Shown: piece after piece, positions 9,271 through 18,828 of the stretch
Numbering within the stretch: position 1 is the stretch's first letter
Layout of the letters: each line of letters starts with the position of its first letter
DNA from: Streptomyces regalis
GTDB lineage: Bacteria; Actinomycetota; Actinomycetes; Streptomycetales; Streptomycetaceae
Reading direction: 5' to 3'
Assembly: GCF_001509475.1 (NCBI RefSeq)
Contig: NZ_LLZG01000025.1
Coordinates: 62,001 to 126,000, forward strand
DNA: 64,000 nt
Program-made: the position numbers and the translations under genes
Notes under the pieces: generated by a model
What the model saw: only the letters and a program-made list of their open reading frames with translations
What the model was told of the DNA's origin: nothing
The model's database searches: none

Positions 9271-9312
9271 GGACGCCCCGGATCTCCCGGACGCCGCGGA
9301 TCTCCCGGATGC
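9271..9312 (+). repeat. Imperfect 18-bp tandem repeat
   Basis: Two 18-base units (9271-9288 and 9289-9306), GGACGCCCCGGATCTCCC and GGACGCCGCGGATCTCCC, differ at one base. A partial third unit follows. It lies between the YjbR gene and tRNA-Pro. Confidence 0.7.
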
Positions 9313-9400
9313 CCGGATAAAGGAGTGCGCGACCACCGACCCGAGTGCGGTATTGTTTCCATGCGCGTTCGGCCAGGGGAAACCCCAGGTCAGACGGCAC

Positions 9401-9984
<584 letters not shown>

Positions 9985-10024
9985 CTACACCTTCCCTACG
10001 CTGCGTCTGCCGCGAGAGGATAGG

Positions 10025-11694
10025 GAACTCGGTGTCTCCTGCACCGACGCGGACAACGGCGTCACGACGACCGAGTACGACCGCTTCGACCGGCCGGTGA
10101 AGGTCTCCGACTCGTCCCCGTCGACGGTGACGTACACCTACGATCACGAGTCCGAGCCGCGCGGCCCGGCCGCCTCGATGACCGACTCGGTTGCCGGCAG
10201 CTTCACCGCGCAGTACGACGTCGACGGCACGGTCGTGAAGGAGACCCTCCCGGGCGGCTACACCATGACCCGGACCGGAGGGAAGGCCGGTCTGCCCCAC
10301 CAGAAGACGTACACCCGGGACTCCGACGGCGCGGTCCTGTTGTCCGACACCATCACGGAGAACATCCACGAGGAGTGGACGACACACTCCGGCGGGGCCC
10401 GCGTGGGCGAGTCGCAGGAGCACACCTTCGACGCGATCGGACGGCTCACCAGGGTCGAGGACACGTACGACAACGTGCGCACCACCCGGACGTACACCTT
10501 CGACGAGCGCACCAACCGCACCGGGCTGAGCACGGCGGTGGCGGACAACGGCGCCGACTGCACCACCGGCGGCGCCACATCGGTCACCACACCCACGACA
10601 GCGCCAACCGCCTCATGGCCTGCGGCTACGCGTACGACGCGTTCGGCCGTACGACCGCGATGCCCGGCGGGAGGACGGTTGCGTACTACACCAACGACCT
10701 CGTCCGGCAGCAGACGGTGGGCGACTCCCGCCAGACCTGGATGCTGGACTCGGCGGGCCGCTTCCGCGGCTGGACGACCGAGTCCAATGCCTCGGGCACC
10801 TGGACGCAGACGGGCTCGCGGACCAACCACTACGGCGACGTCTCCGACAGCCCACGGTGGATCACGGACCAGTCGGGTGGCGTTGCCCGTATAGTGGCCG
10901 GCCTCGCCGGTGGCCTGTCGGCGACTACGGGGGCATCGGGCGCCGTGATCCTCCAACTCACCAACCTGCACGGGGACGTCAACCTGCTGCTGCCGCTCGA
11001 CACGTCGGTCGCGCCGACCGCGCTGAGTGCCGACGAGTACGGCAACCGGCGCGTCGGGACCGAGGCCGTCCGGTACGGGTGGCTCGGTGCTGAGCAACGT
11101 TCGGCGGAGACGGCGACCGGCGCCCTGCTGATGGGTGTTCGCCTGTACAACCCGGAGACCGGCCGTTTCCTGTCGACGGACCCGGCCTTCGGCGGCAGCC
11201 GCAACGCCTACGAGTACGCCGGGGCCAACCCGGTCAACCACCTTGACCTGGACGGCCGCTGGTACAAGAAGCGGACCTGGTACTACTCGTGGGGCAGGCT
11301 GACCGGTGAGTACTGGTCGCCGAGCTCGTGGTGGAGCGGCTCGTCGAGGATCCGTGTCACGGCCACCCTGAGTAAGCGTTGGACAGGGCGGATCGCGGAC
11401 TACGGCTGGTACCTCTACATCATCACCGGTGCGATCGGCTTCTTCGAGGGGTGATCTTCCTCCCCGCCGCGCCGGCGATCGCGGCCGTCACGGTTGCGAT
11501 CGAGGTCATCCTGGGCACGATCCAGCTCCTCGCCACGAACGCCCGTAACCGGGGCCAATGCCTGACGATTCGGGGCGGGGCACGCGTCAAACACCGGATT
11601 CCCCAGCTACCCCTGGGGCACGTACGCCTACCCGTGGCGGGGCCGATGCTGCGGTTTCCCGCCGATCAACAAGGAACGAGAAAGGGCGAGATGA
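10025..11694 (+). pseudogene. Rhs/YD-repeat toxin, 5'-truncated with frameshifts
   Basis: YD-type repeats (TTTEYDRFDRPVKVS, TVTYTYDHE, YAYDAFGRTT) lead to the Rhs core (GVRLYNPETGRFLSTDPAF, NAYEYAGANPVNHLDLDGRW) near 11130-11265. The N-terminus is missing. One frameshift falls near 10585. A second near 11450 moves a hydrophobic segment (ILGTIQLLATNARNRGQC) into another frame, and a third near 11580 restores the first frame to a TGA at 11692-11694. The hydrophobic C-terminal tip suggests a membrane-acting toxin. This is a decayed polymorphic toxin unless the shifts are sequencing errors. Confidence 0.8.
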
Positions 11695-11858
11695 GAAGAA
11701 AAGCGGCGTCCCTGCTGCTCATTGCCACCGCGGCCACCGTGGCGGTCATCGCGACGGCGATGACCCTCCTGGAGGGCGCACAGGCGGGCGCACCGGGCTT
11801 CTGGATCGCCACCGGCGCGGCGCTGCTGGCCTGGGGCGTCGAGCGGCGAGCCGGCTGA
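11691..11858 (+). CDS. Small membrane protein, possible Rhs immunity partner
   Basis: A 55-residue ORF starting MRRKAASLLLIATAATVAVI, with two likely membrane segments (about residues 6-25 and 35-50) and a purine-rich stretch (GAAAGGGCGAG) before the ATG. Its ATG overlaps the TGA that ends the restored Rhs frame (ATGA at 11691-11694), the coupling expected between a toxin tip and its immunity gene. No family is recognised; immunity is inferred from position and coupling only. Confidence 0.5.
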   Translation: MRRKAASLLLIATAATVAVIATAMTLLEGAQAGAPGFWIATGAALLAWGVERRAG

Positions 11859-12019
11859 CCCGCCGCATCCGGCATTGACGGAGATCGTGGCCAGGGGCGG
11901 GTGCTCGAACGCCCGCCCCTGGCCGTGTCACCTCGGCCCGGCAGCCGGACCGAGCGAGAAGCCCTCGGGGACGGACGCCATCCGGCCCCGAGGGCTGGGC
12001 ACGGCGTTGGTGCTGTGGT

Positions 12020-12216
12020 TCAGTCGCCGTCGAGATGCTTGATTTTCTCGAACGGGTAGGCCCCACGATCACGACGGCCATCCCGTAGAGCGCGAAGACC
12101 GCCAGCCCCCAGATGGAGACCGACTTACCGCCGCCGCTCAGGATGACGCTGCCGATCGGCACGAGCGGCGCCACGCTGAGCACCGCAGCGCCGGTGCACC
12201 AGAAGGCCACCAGCGC
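12020..12216 (-). pseudogene. Membrane protein fragment cut by IS5 remnant
   Basis: The minus strand from about 12216 encodes hydrophobic segments (AVLSVAPLVPIGSVIL and LAVFALYGMAVVIVG). A one-base shift near 12060 is needed to reach YPFEKIKHLDGD and a stop at 12020. Its upstream end coincides with the start of transposase sequence. Family unknown. Confidence 0.35.
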
Positions 12217-12687
12217 TCCCGGGGCGGCCTCACTTGCAAGATCCACCTCGCCGGTGAAGGCGGACGCCGCCCGCTGGCCTTGCTGATCACGCCGGGCCAG
12301 TGGGGCGACGCCCCGCAACTCATCCCCGTAATGGAACACATCCGAGTTGCCCGTCTCGATGGCGGGCGTCCGCGCACCCGGCCGGGCCATCTCGGCGGCG
12401 ACAAGGCGTATTCCTCCCGCCGCAACCGCCGCTACCTGCGACGACGCCAGATCAAGCACACTATCCCCGAACTCAGGAACCAGCGGGCCAACCGCCAGCG
12501 CCGGGGCAGCGAGGGCGGCCGGCCCACCGGCTTCGACAAGACGATCTACAAGAGGAGGAACGAAGTTGAGCGAACGACCAATGCCCTCAAGAACTTCCGG
12601 GCTGTGGCCACGAGGTTCGACAAGCGTGCCTACGTCTTCCACGGCACCGTCACCGTCGCTTCGATCAGACTCTGGCTCCGCTTGTGA
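12214..12687 (+). mobile_element. IS5-family transposase, C-terminal part only
   Basis: From RSRGGLTCKIHLAGEGG (12214) the frame reads as the second half of an IS5-type DDE transposase: LALLITPGQWGD, GDKAYSSRRNRRYLR (second catalytic Asp), then YKRRNEVERTTNALKNFRAV with the catalytic Glu, to a stop at 12687. The first half with the first Asp is missing and no terminal repeats are seen, so the element is dead. It abuts a broken membrane gene on the other strand. Confidence 0.8.
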
Positions 12688-12701
12688 CCAGCCGAAGGGG
12701 C

Positions 12702-13217
12702 CTAGACGCCGGTCCGTCCGTCGACGAGCTCTCGCACGATGTCGAGATGCCCGTTGTGTCGGGAGATCTCTTCGATGAGGTGGAGGATCACCCAGCGGAG
12801 GTCCACGTGGCGGCCGTCGCTGATGGGTCGCTCGGCCCTTGAGTTCAAGTCGTGGCCGGACAGCAGGCGACGGTAGCGGTCGCTCTGCTCCTCATATTCG
12901 GCCAGAAGCTGGGCCAACGGGATGTCGACAGCTGTCCGCATCTCGGGGTCGGGGTCGTCGTCACTCGCCTGCGTGAGCGGACCCGCTGGTTCCTCCCCCA
13001 GGAACATCACTTGGACCCAGTGATACTCGACCCACCGCAGATGGCTGATCAACCCGCACAGGGTCATCAGCGGTGAGTTCGGGAGCGGGGCCCTGCGGGC
13101 GTCTTGTGCGGACACGCCCTCGCACTTGGCTCGCGCCGTGTCACGGGCGTAGTCCAGGAACGTGATCAGCTGCGTGCGCTCGTCCCAGGTGGGAGGCGTA
13201 TCGGTTCGTTGAGTCAT
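12702..13217 (-). CDS. DinB-family (DUF664) protein
   Basis: A 171-residue DinB/DUF664 four-helix-bundle protein. The metal-binding histidines of the fold are visible in LISHLRWVEYHWVQV and in HLIEEISRHNGHLDIVREL. Actinobacterial members are often mycothiol-dependent transferases, which could fit a detoxification role, but the substrate is not known. ATG 13217 (MTQRTDTPPTWDERT) is chosen; the open frame extends to 13430 with non-native sequence. No clear ribosome site is seen. Confidence 0.85.
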   Translation of the reverse strand: MTQRTDTPPTWDERTQLITFLDYARDTARAKCEGVSAQDARRAPLPNSPLMTLCGLISHLRWVEYHWVQVMFLGEEPAGPLTQASDDDPDPEMRTAVDIPLAQLLAEYEEQSDRYRRLLSGHDLNSRAERPISDGRHVDLRWVILHLIEEISRHNGHLDIVRELVDGRTGV

Positions 13218-13368
13218 CGCGGGGAGTTTCCCGCAGGTCGGACGGGCGGTCGAGTGATTAATGAGCGGGACCCCGTCGAGAACTGCCTCATCCGCCTTGG
13301 GCACGCCGGCCCGGCAAGATCCGCCGGACAGGCCCTGGCAATGGTTGCTGTCGGGAGCGATCGGCCAG

Positions 13369-14109
13369 TCAGTCCTGGGCGGAGGCTGCGGCGGCACTCT
13401 CCTCGCCCTTGCGCTGAGCCCGCTTGCCATACATGGCCGTCCAGGCGGCGAGAGCGCCGAACACGCCGTAGACCAGGATCGGGCTCAGGATCACCATCGT
13501 GTCGGTGCTCAGCGTGTACGCCAGCCCGATCCGGACCATGGCCTCCAGGCAATAGGCCACACCCCAGACCGCCGTCATCGTCGCCATGGTCTTCCGGAAG
13601 CCCTCGAACTGCCACAGGCTGTTCCACCATGCAATGCTCCCGGCGGAGCCGTCGGTGGCGAACTTGCGGCCGAAATAGAACATCAGCGGGCGCGGCGCCA
13701 GCAGCGTCGCCAGACACAGCACGCCGAACAGTCCAGTGACACCCGAGTCCTTGACCAGCAGAGCGCGCGCCGAGTGCCCGCCGACGAACGGCACCACTGC
13801 CGTGATCGTGAGGAATACCAGGGTGACGACGGCGAATTCGTCGAGGCGGCGCCGCCACAGCAGGTGCACGGCGTTGTCGAGCACGGGCCAGACACCGCTC
13901 GCCAGCAGCGCGGCGAACTCACTCCAGCCGTGATCACGGAGCGCGTTGTACGTGATGATCGGAGCGACGACATTCAAGGCGATGGTGACGACCCAGCCGC
14001 CGACGGCGGCGCTCTTGGACCGGGCGGGCGGCATCAAGCGTCCATCGGTCTGCGCTGCCTGCGCGTGCGATGCGTTTCGAGTGACCTGCGTGGCGTCCTG
14101 AATGGGCAC
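13369..14109 (-). CDS. VC0807-like integral membrane protein
   Basis: About 246 residues with five or six membrane segments (e.g. GGWVVTIALNVVAPIITYN, FAVVTLVFLTITAVVPFVGG, MVILSPILVYGVFGALAAW) and the family segment NALRDHGWSEFAALLASGVW. It resembles the VC0807 family of unknown function. GTG 14109 or ATG 14034 could be the start; neither has a good ribosome site. It stands alone. Confidence 0.7.
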   Translation of the reverse strand: MPIQDATQVTRNASHAQAAQTDGRLMPPARSKSAAVGGWVVTIALNVVAPIITYNALRDHGWSEFAALLASGVWPVLDNAVHLLWRRRLDEFAVVTLVFLTITAVVPFVGGHSARALLVKDSGVTGLFGVLCLATLLAPRPLMFYFGRKFATDGSAGSIAWWNSLWQFEGFRKTMATMTAVWGVAYCLEAMVRIGLAYTLSTDTMVILSPILVYGVFGALAAWTAMYGKRAQRKGEESAAAASAQD

Positions 14110-14490
14110 GGTCCCCCTGAAAGTGCCTGGTGAATACGGTACGAAGAACGTAGGGCAGGCGCGTAGAGCGAGTACAGGGCCCACATGCCAAATGATCACC
14201 ATTTCTGGACGGAGCGCTCGATTCCGAGAGCGATCACATGTGCTGTGCGCAGTCAACGGCTGTCACCCCATCGTCTGGCCCTCCGGGACCTGCCGCTCAC
14301 CGCACACCAGCGGGTCGTCTCGACGAGGAAGAAGGGCCGATTGCTCACCACATACCGACACCCCACTGCTCACTACACCCGGATTCCAGCGTTCCCGACT
14401 GCGCCCGGCCGGACGGTTTGTACGGGCATCGCCGGGCGAGCGGAGGGAGAATTGAGAGGGCATCCCGGCGCGCTGAAGGCGGTGGGAACC

Positions 14491-15230
14491 ATGGCGCTGC
14501 CGTTGGTTGTGGGCGTCGATGGCTCGGAGCCCAACCTCCACGCCGTCGACTGGGCCGTGGACGAGGCGGCCCGTCACGGTCTCCCGCTGCGGATCGTGCA
14601 CGCCTCGCTGTGGGAGCGGTACGAGGGTGCGGCCCTGGCGGACACTCCCGGCGCCGTGTCGGATGTGGTGACCGAGCACGACCTCGCCGAGAGTGTCGTG
14701 GCGCGAGCGGCCCAGCGTGCCCGGCAGCACGCGCCAGAGCTGGAGATCAGTACCGGCGTGGTGCCGGAGGATCCCGTGGCGGCCCTGCTGGGCGAGGCGC
14801 GTCTCGCCGATGCCGTCGTGACCGGGGTACGAGGCAGGGGCCCGATCAGGGAACTCCTGCTCGGCTCGGTCAGCCTCTCCCTCGCGGCCCGGGCCCCCTG
14901 TCCGGTCGTCGTCGTGCGCGGCCGGGTGGAGAACAGACATGCCACCAACGGCCGCATAGTTCTGGGAGTCGGCGGTGCCACAGCTCCGGCCGCAGTCCGG
15001 TATGCCCTCCGGGAGGGCGCGGTGCGCGGGTGCGAGGTCGAGGCCGTACGGGCCTGGCGTCGCCCGGCGCACAGGACTGCACCGCATCCGCTGCTGACCG
15101 GGGAGCCCGCCCATGGCCGAGGAGGACCACGCCGCGGCTCTGCTCGACGAGGCATTGGACGGCGTTGCCAAGGAGTACCCCGGCGTGATCGTCCGCCCGG
15201 ACTCAGCAGGCCCGCTCCTCATCTCGACGC
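14491..15230 (+). pseudogene. Tandem universal stress protein (UspA), frameshifted
   Basis: The first Usp domain is complete (LPLVVGVDGSEPNLHAVDWA opening; GVRGRGPIRELLLGSVS ATP-binding loop). A second begins at GRIVLGVGGATAPAAVRYAL. At about 15110 the frame is lost: the continuation (HAAALLDEALDGVAKEYPGV) is one frame over and stops matching near 15225, before the second ATP-binding motif. Likely broken. Ribosome site is weak. Confidence 0.65.
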
Positions 15231-15389
15231 GGCCCCCTGGCACTTCGGGCTCCCGCCCGGCGTGTGGGCCAAGCGGTACGTCATCATGCTCACCGTCCAG
15301 TAGCCGTGATCCCCACCCCGCCGGAGCCGACCGGCGCGCCCTGGCTGTTGGGTCCCGGCCGTGGCCGGGTCCCTTCAGCCTTGCGGTGA

Positions 15390-15671
15390 TTACTGCCCGG
15401 GACCCGGCGTCCGGGCGTGAGGTACGGAGTGCCGGGCGGGGTCAGTCGTGATGCCGGTGCCGGGGGTGATGATCTCGCCCTCGATGACGCGGGGAGCCGC
15501 CTCTTCCGCCTGCTGAGTGGCCGCGGCCTGTTCCTCCTTCATTGCCTTGGCCTCGGCCTTGAGGATGCGAGCCGACTTGCCGGCGGAGCGGGCGAGGTCG
15601 GGGAGGCGCTTGGCGCCGAGGATGACTATGACGACGATGAGGAGGATCGCGAGTTCGCTCAGTCCGAACAT
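15390..15671 (-). CDS. tatA: Sec-independent translocase subunit TatA
   Basis: A 93-residue TatA: MFGLSELAILLIVVIVILG is the N-terminal membrane helix, followed by the hinge AKRLPDLARSAGKS and an amphipathic helix rich in Lys, Glu and Ala, then an acidic, Pro-rich tail. It forms the pore-like oligomer of the twin-arginine exporter; TatB and TatC are not in the window. It is probably a paralogue beside the Ter locus rather than the main tatA; co-transcription with the TerD genes is possible (gap 170 bases). Confidence 0.88.
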   Translation of the reverse strand: MFGLSELAILLIVVIVILGAKRLPDLARSAGKSARILKAEAKAMKEEQAAATQQAEEAAPRVIEGEIITPGTGITTDPARHSVPHARTPGPGQ

Positions 15672-15840
15672 GCGGGTTCTGCCTTCTGGTTGGCCCGGGC
15701 CGGGTACGGCGCGAGCGTAAACGGGGAGTCGGGGTGGCGACGGTGGCGTCTCGGGCTCTGGTGGGCTGCCCCTGAGGCGGCAGGCGCCGGGTGCGCAGAG
15801 CGGCGAGCGACCGGACTTGTACCCGGGGGTCGGCCGGTGG

Positions 15841-16425
15841 CTACAGGTGGGGCGCGATGGAGGGCAGCAGGTCCTGGAAGGTGCGGCCGGTGGCGGGCTC
15901 GCCGATGGCCTTCATCTGCCAGGTGCCGCCGGTGCGGTGGACCTTGGCCATGATCTGGGCGGTGTGGTGGCCGCCGCCGGTGAGGGTGTAGCGGGCGAGT
16001 TCGGCTCCGGTGGTCTCGTCGACCAGGCGGCAGAAGGCGTTCTGTACCTCGGTGAAGGTCTGGCCGGTGAAGGAGTTGACGGTGAAGACGATCTGGTCGA
16101 CGTGGGCGGGAACGCGGGCCAGGTCGACGAGGATGCTCTCGTCGTCGCCTCCGGCACCGGCCCCGCCGGTGAGGTTGTCCCCGGTGTGCCGGATGGAGCC
16201 GTCGTCGCTGGTCAGGTGCTGGAAGAAGACGACGTCCGCGATCTGTCCCGAGGCGAACAGTACGGCGGAGGCGTCCAGGTCGATCTCGCGTGGGCCGGTG
16301 AGCTTGGCGAGGAGGCCTTTGCGGGGTGCGGCCTCCCAGCCCAGGTCCATGCGGACGGCAGTCAGGGCGCTGCCGTCGGATTTGCTGAGGCTGATCTGCT
16401 GGCCCTTGCTCAAGTTGACCGACAT
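15841..16425 (-). CDS. TerD-family stress protein
   Basis: A 194-residue TerD/CABP protein. It opens MSVNLSKGQQISLSKSDG, carries the acidic calcium-site strand EIDLDASAVLFAS and the [15 protein letters not shown] loop. TerD proteins bind calcium and act in tellurite and general envelope-stress resistance. A GGAG lies before the ATG. The membrane-protein gene upstream ends 60 bases away and another TerD gene lies beyond it, so the three probably form one operon driven from the site at 17909-17924. Confidence 0.92.
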   Translation of the reverse strand: MSVNLSKGQQISLSKSDGSALTAVRMDLGWEAAPRKGLLAKLTGPREIDLDASAVLFASGQIADVVFFQHLTSDDGSIRHTGDNLTGGAGAGGDDESILVDLARVPAHVDQIVFTVNSFTGQTFTEVQNAFCRLVDETTGAELARYTLTGGGHHTAQIMAKVHRTGGTWQMKAIGEPATGRTFQDLLPSIAPHL

Positions 16426-16485
16426 CAGGGGTGCTTCTCCTTCGGGTGTGCGGGCGTCGGATGCGGCGGCGCTGTGGGGTGCGGG

Positions 16486-17145
16486 CTAATGAGTGTGCGA
16501 GGAGGCGCCGTTGGGGTCGGCGGGCGGGGCGCCGGGGGGCGGCTGCTCGGGCGGCGCGGGGCCCAGGAGCGGATCCTGCCGGATGTACTGACGCAGGTGG
16601 GGCAGCATGCCGCGGTCCAGCAGGGCCTGCTGCCAGTTCAGGCGTGTCTGCTCCAGCCGGTCGGCGTGCGGCGCGCCGCCGCGTCGGCGTATCGCGGTGT
16701 GCAGCAGCGCGGCGAGGGCGATGAGCGTGCCGGCCGCCGCGACGAGCGCGAGTACCCAGCCGGCGGTGACGAGCGAGCCGGGCAGCGTGCCCTGTACATC
16801 GGCCAGTTGGAGCAGGTAGCCCAGGACGAGCAGGACCGCGGCGGACGTGGCGGACACGGGCGGCGTGAGCACCATGAGGGCGGGCAGCAGGGTGCCGTCG
16901 GCGGCTGGGCGGCGCGGGCTGCGCCGGGCGGCCGTGCGCACGGCGACGTACTCCTGGTATTCGTCCGAGGCCGCCGCCGTGATCTCGTCGGCGGCCTTGA
17001 GCGCCGTGGTGCGCAGGCGGTTGGCGGCCTGGCCGGTGGGGTCGGCGTTCAGTGCACTGCGGATGTCAGGGGTGCTCAGCGCCAGGTGCAGCACCGCTTG
17101 GAAGTCTGCTCGGTCCTCCGGGTGCAGGCGGGGCGGGCCGGTCAC
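16486..17145 (-). CDS. Membrane protein in the TerD operon
   Basis: 219 residues, family not recognised. A soluble N-terminus (HPEDRADFQAVLHLALSTPD) is followed by two membrane segments (about residues 89-112 and 123-150: LLPALMVLTPPVSATSAAVL and LVTAGWVLALVAAAGTLIAL). A charged segment and a Pro-rich, cytoplasmic-looking tail follow. GTG start with GGAG 11 bases upstream. Its place between two TerD genes suggests it anchors or partners TerD proteins at the membrane; that is inference from context. Confidence 0.75.
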   Translation of the reverse strand: MTGPPRLHPEDRADFQAVLHLALSTPDIRSALNADPTGQAANRLRTTALKAADEITAAASDEYQEYVAVRTAARRSPRRPAADGTLLPALMVLTPPVSATSAAVLLVLGYLLQLADVQGTLPGSLVTAGWVLALVAAAGTLIALAALLHTAIRRRGGAPHADRLEQTRLNWQQALLDRGMLPHLRQYIRQDPLLGPAPPEQPPPGAPPADPNGASSHTH

Positions 17146-17274
17146 GTGGTCTCGCTCTCCTGACGGGACGGGACGGAAGGGCGGTGCGTCGGCATCGACG
17201 GACAGCCGCCCTGCGGAAGGTGGCCGCCGGGCCTGCTCCTCAGCGGCGGGCCCGACGGCGTGGCCCGTGCGAAT

Positions 17275-17850
17275 TCAGACGTTGACGCCGAAGTCCGAGG
17301 CGATCCCGGCCAGGCCGGAGGCGTAGCCCTGGCCGACGGCGCGGAACTTCCACTCCGCGCCGCCCCGGTACAGCTCGCCGAAGACCATCGCGGTCTCGGT
17401 GGAGGCGTCCTCGGACAGGTCGTAGCGGGCGAGTTCGGCGCCGCCGGCCTGGTTGACGACGCGGATGAAGGCGTTGCGGACTTGGCCGAAGCTCTGCCCA
17501 CGGCCCTCGGCGTCGTGGATGGACACCGGGAACACGATCTTGTCGACCTCGGCGGGCACGGCCGCGAGATTGACCTTGACGACCTCGTCGTCGCCCTCGC
17601 CCTCGCCGGTGAGGTTGTCGCCGGTGTGCTCGACCGAACCGTCCGGGCTGGTGAGGTTGTTGTAGAAGACGAAGTGCCGGTCGGACAGGACCTTGCCGGA
17701 CGCGTCGCACAGGAGGGCGGAGGCGTCGAGGTCGTAGTCGGTGCCGGTGGTGGTGCGCACGTCCCAGCCCAGGCCGACCAGGACGGCGGTCAGGCCCGGT
17801 GCCTCCTTGCTGAGCGAGACGTTGCCGCCCTTGGACAGGGAAACTCCCAC
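17275..17850 (-). CDS. terD: TerD-family calcium-binding stress protein
   Basis: A 191-residue canonical Ter[30 protein letters not shown], then acidic [10 protein letters not shown] and [20 protein letters not shown], which supply calcium ligands. GTG 17850 is chosen because AAGGAGGAG lies just upstream; the open frame extends to 17943 but would run through the promoter. It is the first gene of the probable terD-membrane-terD operon, and a perfect putative BlaI operator lies 59 bases upstream. Confidence 0.94.
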   Translation of the reverse strand: MGVSLSKGGNVSLSKEAPGLTAVLVGLGWDVRTTTGTDYDLDASALLCDASGKVLSDRHFVFYNNLTSPDGSVEHTGDNLTGEGEGDDEVVKVNLAAVPAEVDKIVFPVSIHDAEGRGQSFGQVRNAFIRVVNQAGGAELARYDLSEDASTETAMVFGELYRGGAEWKFRAVGQGYASGLAGIASDFGVNV

Positions 17851-17908
17851 TGCGAACTCCTCCTTGGCATGTGTGGTCAAGGCCCGCGGCACGGACCCGG
17901 ACCAACAA

Positions 17909-17924
17909 TCTACACACCTGTAGA
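17909..17924 (-). promoter_or_regulatory. Putative BlaI operator site 1 (terD promoter)
   Basis: TCTACACACCTGTAGA: perfect 6-base arms with a 4-base spacer. On the minus strand TAGATT in the site is a good -10, with TTCAAC 16 bases upstream as -35, so a bound repressor would cover the -10. Confidence 0.7.
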
Positions 17925-17983
17925 AGATGTTGAAGGGTGGCACGCGGGCGGGTGGTCCGATGCGGTCACTTCGAAGGGGTCGT

Positions 17984-18250
17984 TCAGTCCCGGGAGTTAC
18001 CGAACAGGAGGCGGAAGATGATCAGCAGCACAAGTGCACCCGCGATCGCCGAGCCCCAGGTCGCGGCGTCGAAGAACTCCCGCTGGACCGGCCGGTCGAG
18101 GAATTCCGCCGAGAGCCAGCCGCCTACGAAGGCTCCGGCGATGCCGATGACGGTCGTGCCGATGCAGCCGCCCGGGTCGCGTCCGGGCAGGATCGCCTTG
18201 GCGATCGCTCCTGCGAGAAGTCCCAGTGCCAGCCATGCGATGACACCCAT
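17984..18250 (-). CDS. GlsB/YeaQ/YmgE-family small membrane protein
   Basis: An 88-residue transglycosylase-associated-type membrane protein with the family signatures [19 protein letters not shown] and [18 protein letters not shown] and three membrane helices. Homologues are general-stress membrane proteins of unknown activity. It is divergent from the blaI gene and shares the 183-base intergenic region that holds operator site 2, 61 bases upstream of this start. Confidence 0.92.
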   Translation of the reverse strand: MGVIAWLALGLLAGAIAKAILPGRDPGGCIGTTVIGIAGAFVGGWLSAEFLDRPVQREFFDAATWGSAIAGALVLLIIFRLLFGNSRD

Positions 18251-18310
18251 GTCTTCCGTGCCCCTTCCGGCGATCCTTGCCTGTGGTGGACGTGTCCGGG
18301 CAGCTTATCT

Positions 18311-18326
18311 TCTACACTTTTGTAGA
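18311..18326. promoter_or_regulatory. Putative BlaI operator site 2 (glsB/blaI intergenic)
   Basis: TCTACACTTTTGTAGA: perfect 6-base arms. It lies between the divergent GlsB-like gene and blaI, as expected for an autoregulated repressor. TAGATG (plus) and TAGAAG (minus) within it could serve as -10 elements on each strand. Confidence 0.72.
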
Positions 18327-18432
18327 TGCTGTGGTGGTGGGCTGGAGAGACTCGTCGCGCGGCACGGAGGCGTCCTGGGCGTCTATACGATGTCCCGTCG
18401 GGAAGCAAGCGGCAGCTGAAGGGAGACAGGGC

Positions 18433-18822
18433 GTGGCAGAACACCGGCAGCGTCCCCGGCGGCGGGGGCAGGGTGAGCTGGAGGCGCAGGTTCTGTCGGC
18501 GCTCCGTGAAGCGGACGGCCCCGTGACCGCCGGCTGGGTGCAGGACCGGCTCGGCGGGGACCTCGCCTATACGACCGTGATCACGATCCTGACCCGGCTG
18601 CTGGCCAAAGGTGCGGTCACCCGGGAGCGCGCGGGCCGGTCCTTCTCCTGGACGCCCGCCTCCGATCAGGCGGGCCTGGCCGCCCGGAAGATGCGCAAAA
18701 TGCTGGATGCCGAGAGCGACCGGGAAGCGGTTCTGGCCAGTTTCGTGACGGGCCTTGGCCCGGATGACGAGCGGCTGCTGCGCGAACTGCTGGGTCAGTC
18801 CCGGAGCGAAGGGGAAGACTGA
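18433..18822 (+). CDS. BlaI/MecI/CopY-family transcriptional repressor
   Basis: A 129-residue BlaI-type repressor. The winged helix (about residues 12-80) includes ELEAQVLSALREADGPVTAG, VQDRL and LAYTTVITILTRLLAKGAV, the family DNA-contact helix; the rest is a dimerisation helix pair. GTG start with AAGGGAG upstream. The M56 peptidase gene follows after six bases, the standard blaI-blaR1 pair: the peptidase senses an envelope signal and causes cleavage of the repressor. Targets are probably the five TCTACA-N4-TGTAGA sites in this locus. Confidence 0.92.
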   Translation: MAEHRQRPRRRGQGELEAQVLSALREADGPVTAGWVQDRLGGDLAYTTVITILTRLLAKGAVTRERAGRSFSWTPASDQAGLAARKMRKMLDAESDREAVLASFVTGLGPDDERLLRELLGQSRSEGED

Positions 18823-18828
18823 CACCTC

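Noticed and set aside
15817..17163. 448-codon plus-strand frame across the TerD operon
   Set aside because: It is antisense to two clear TerD-operon genes and has Gly/Val/Asp-rich shadow composition.
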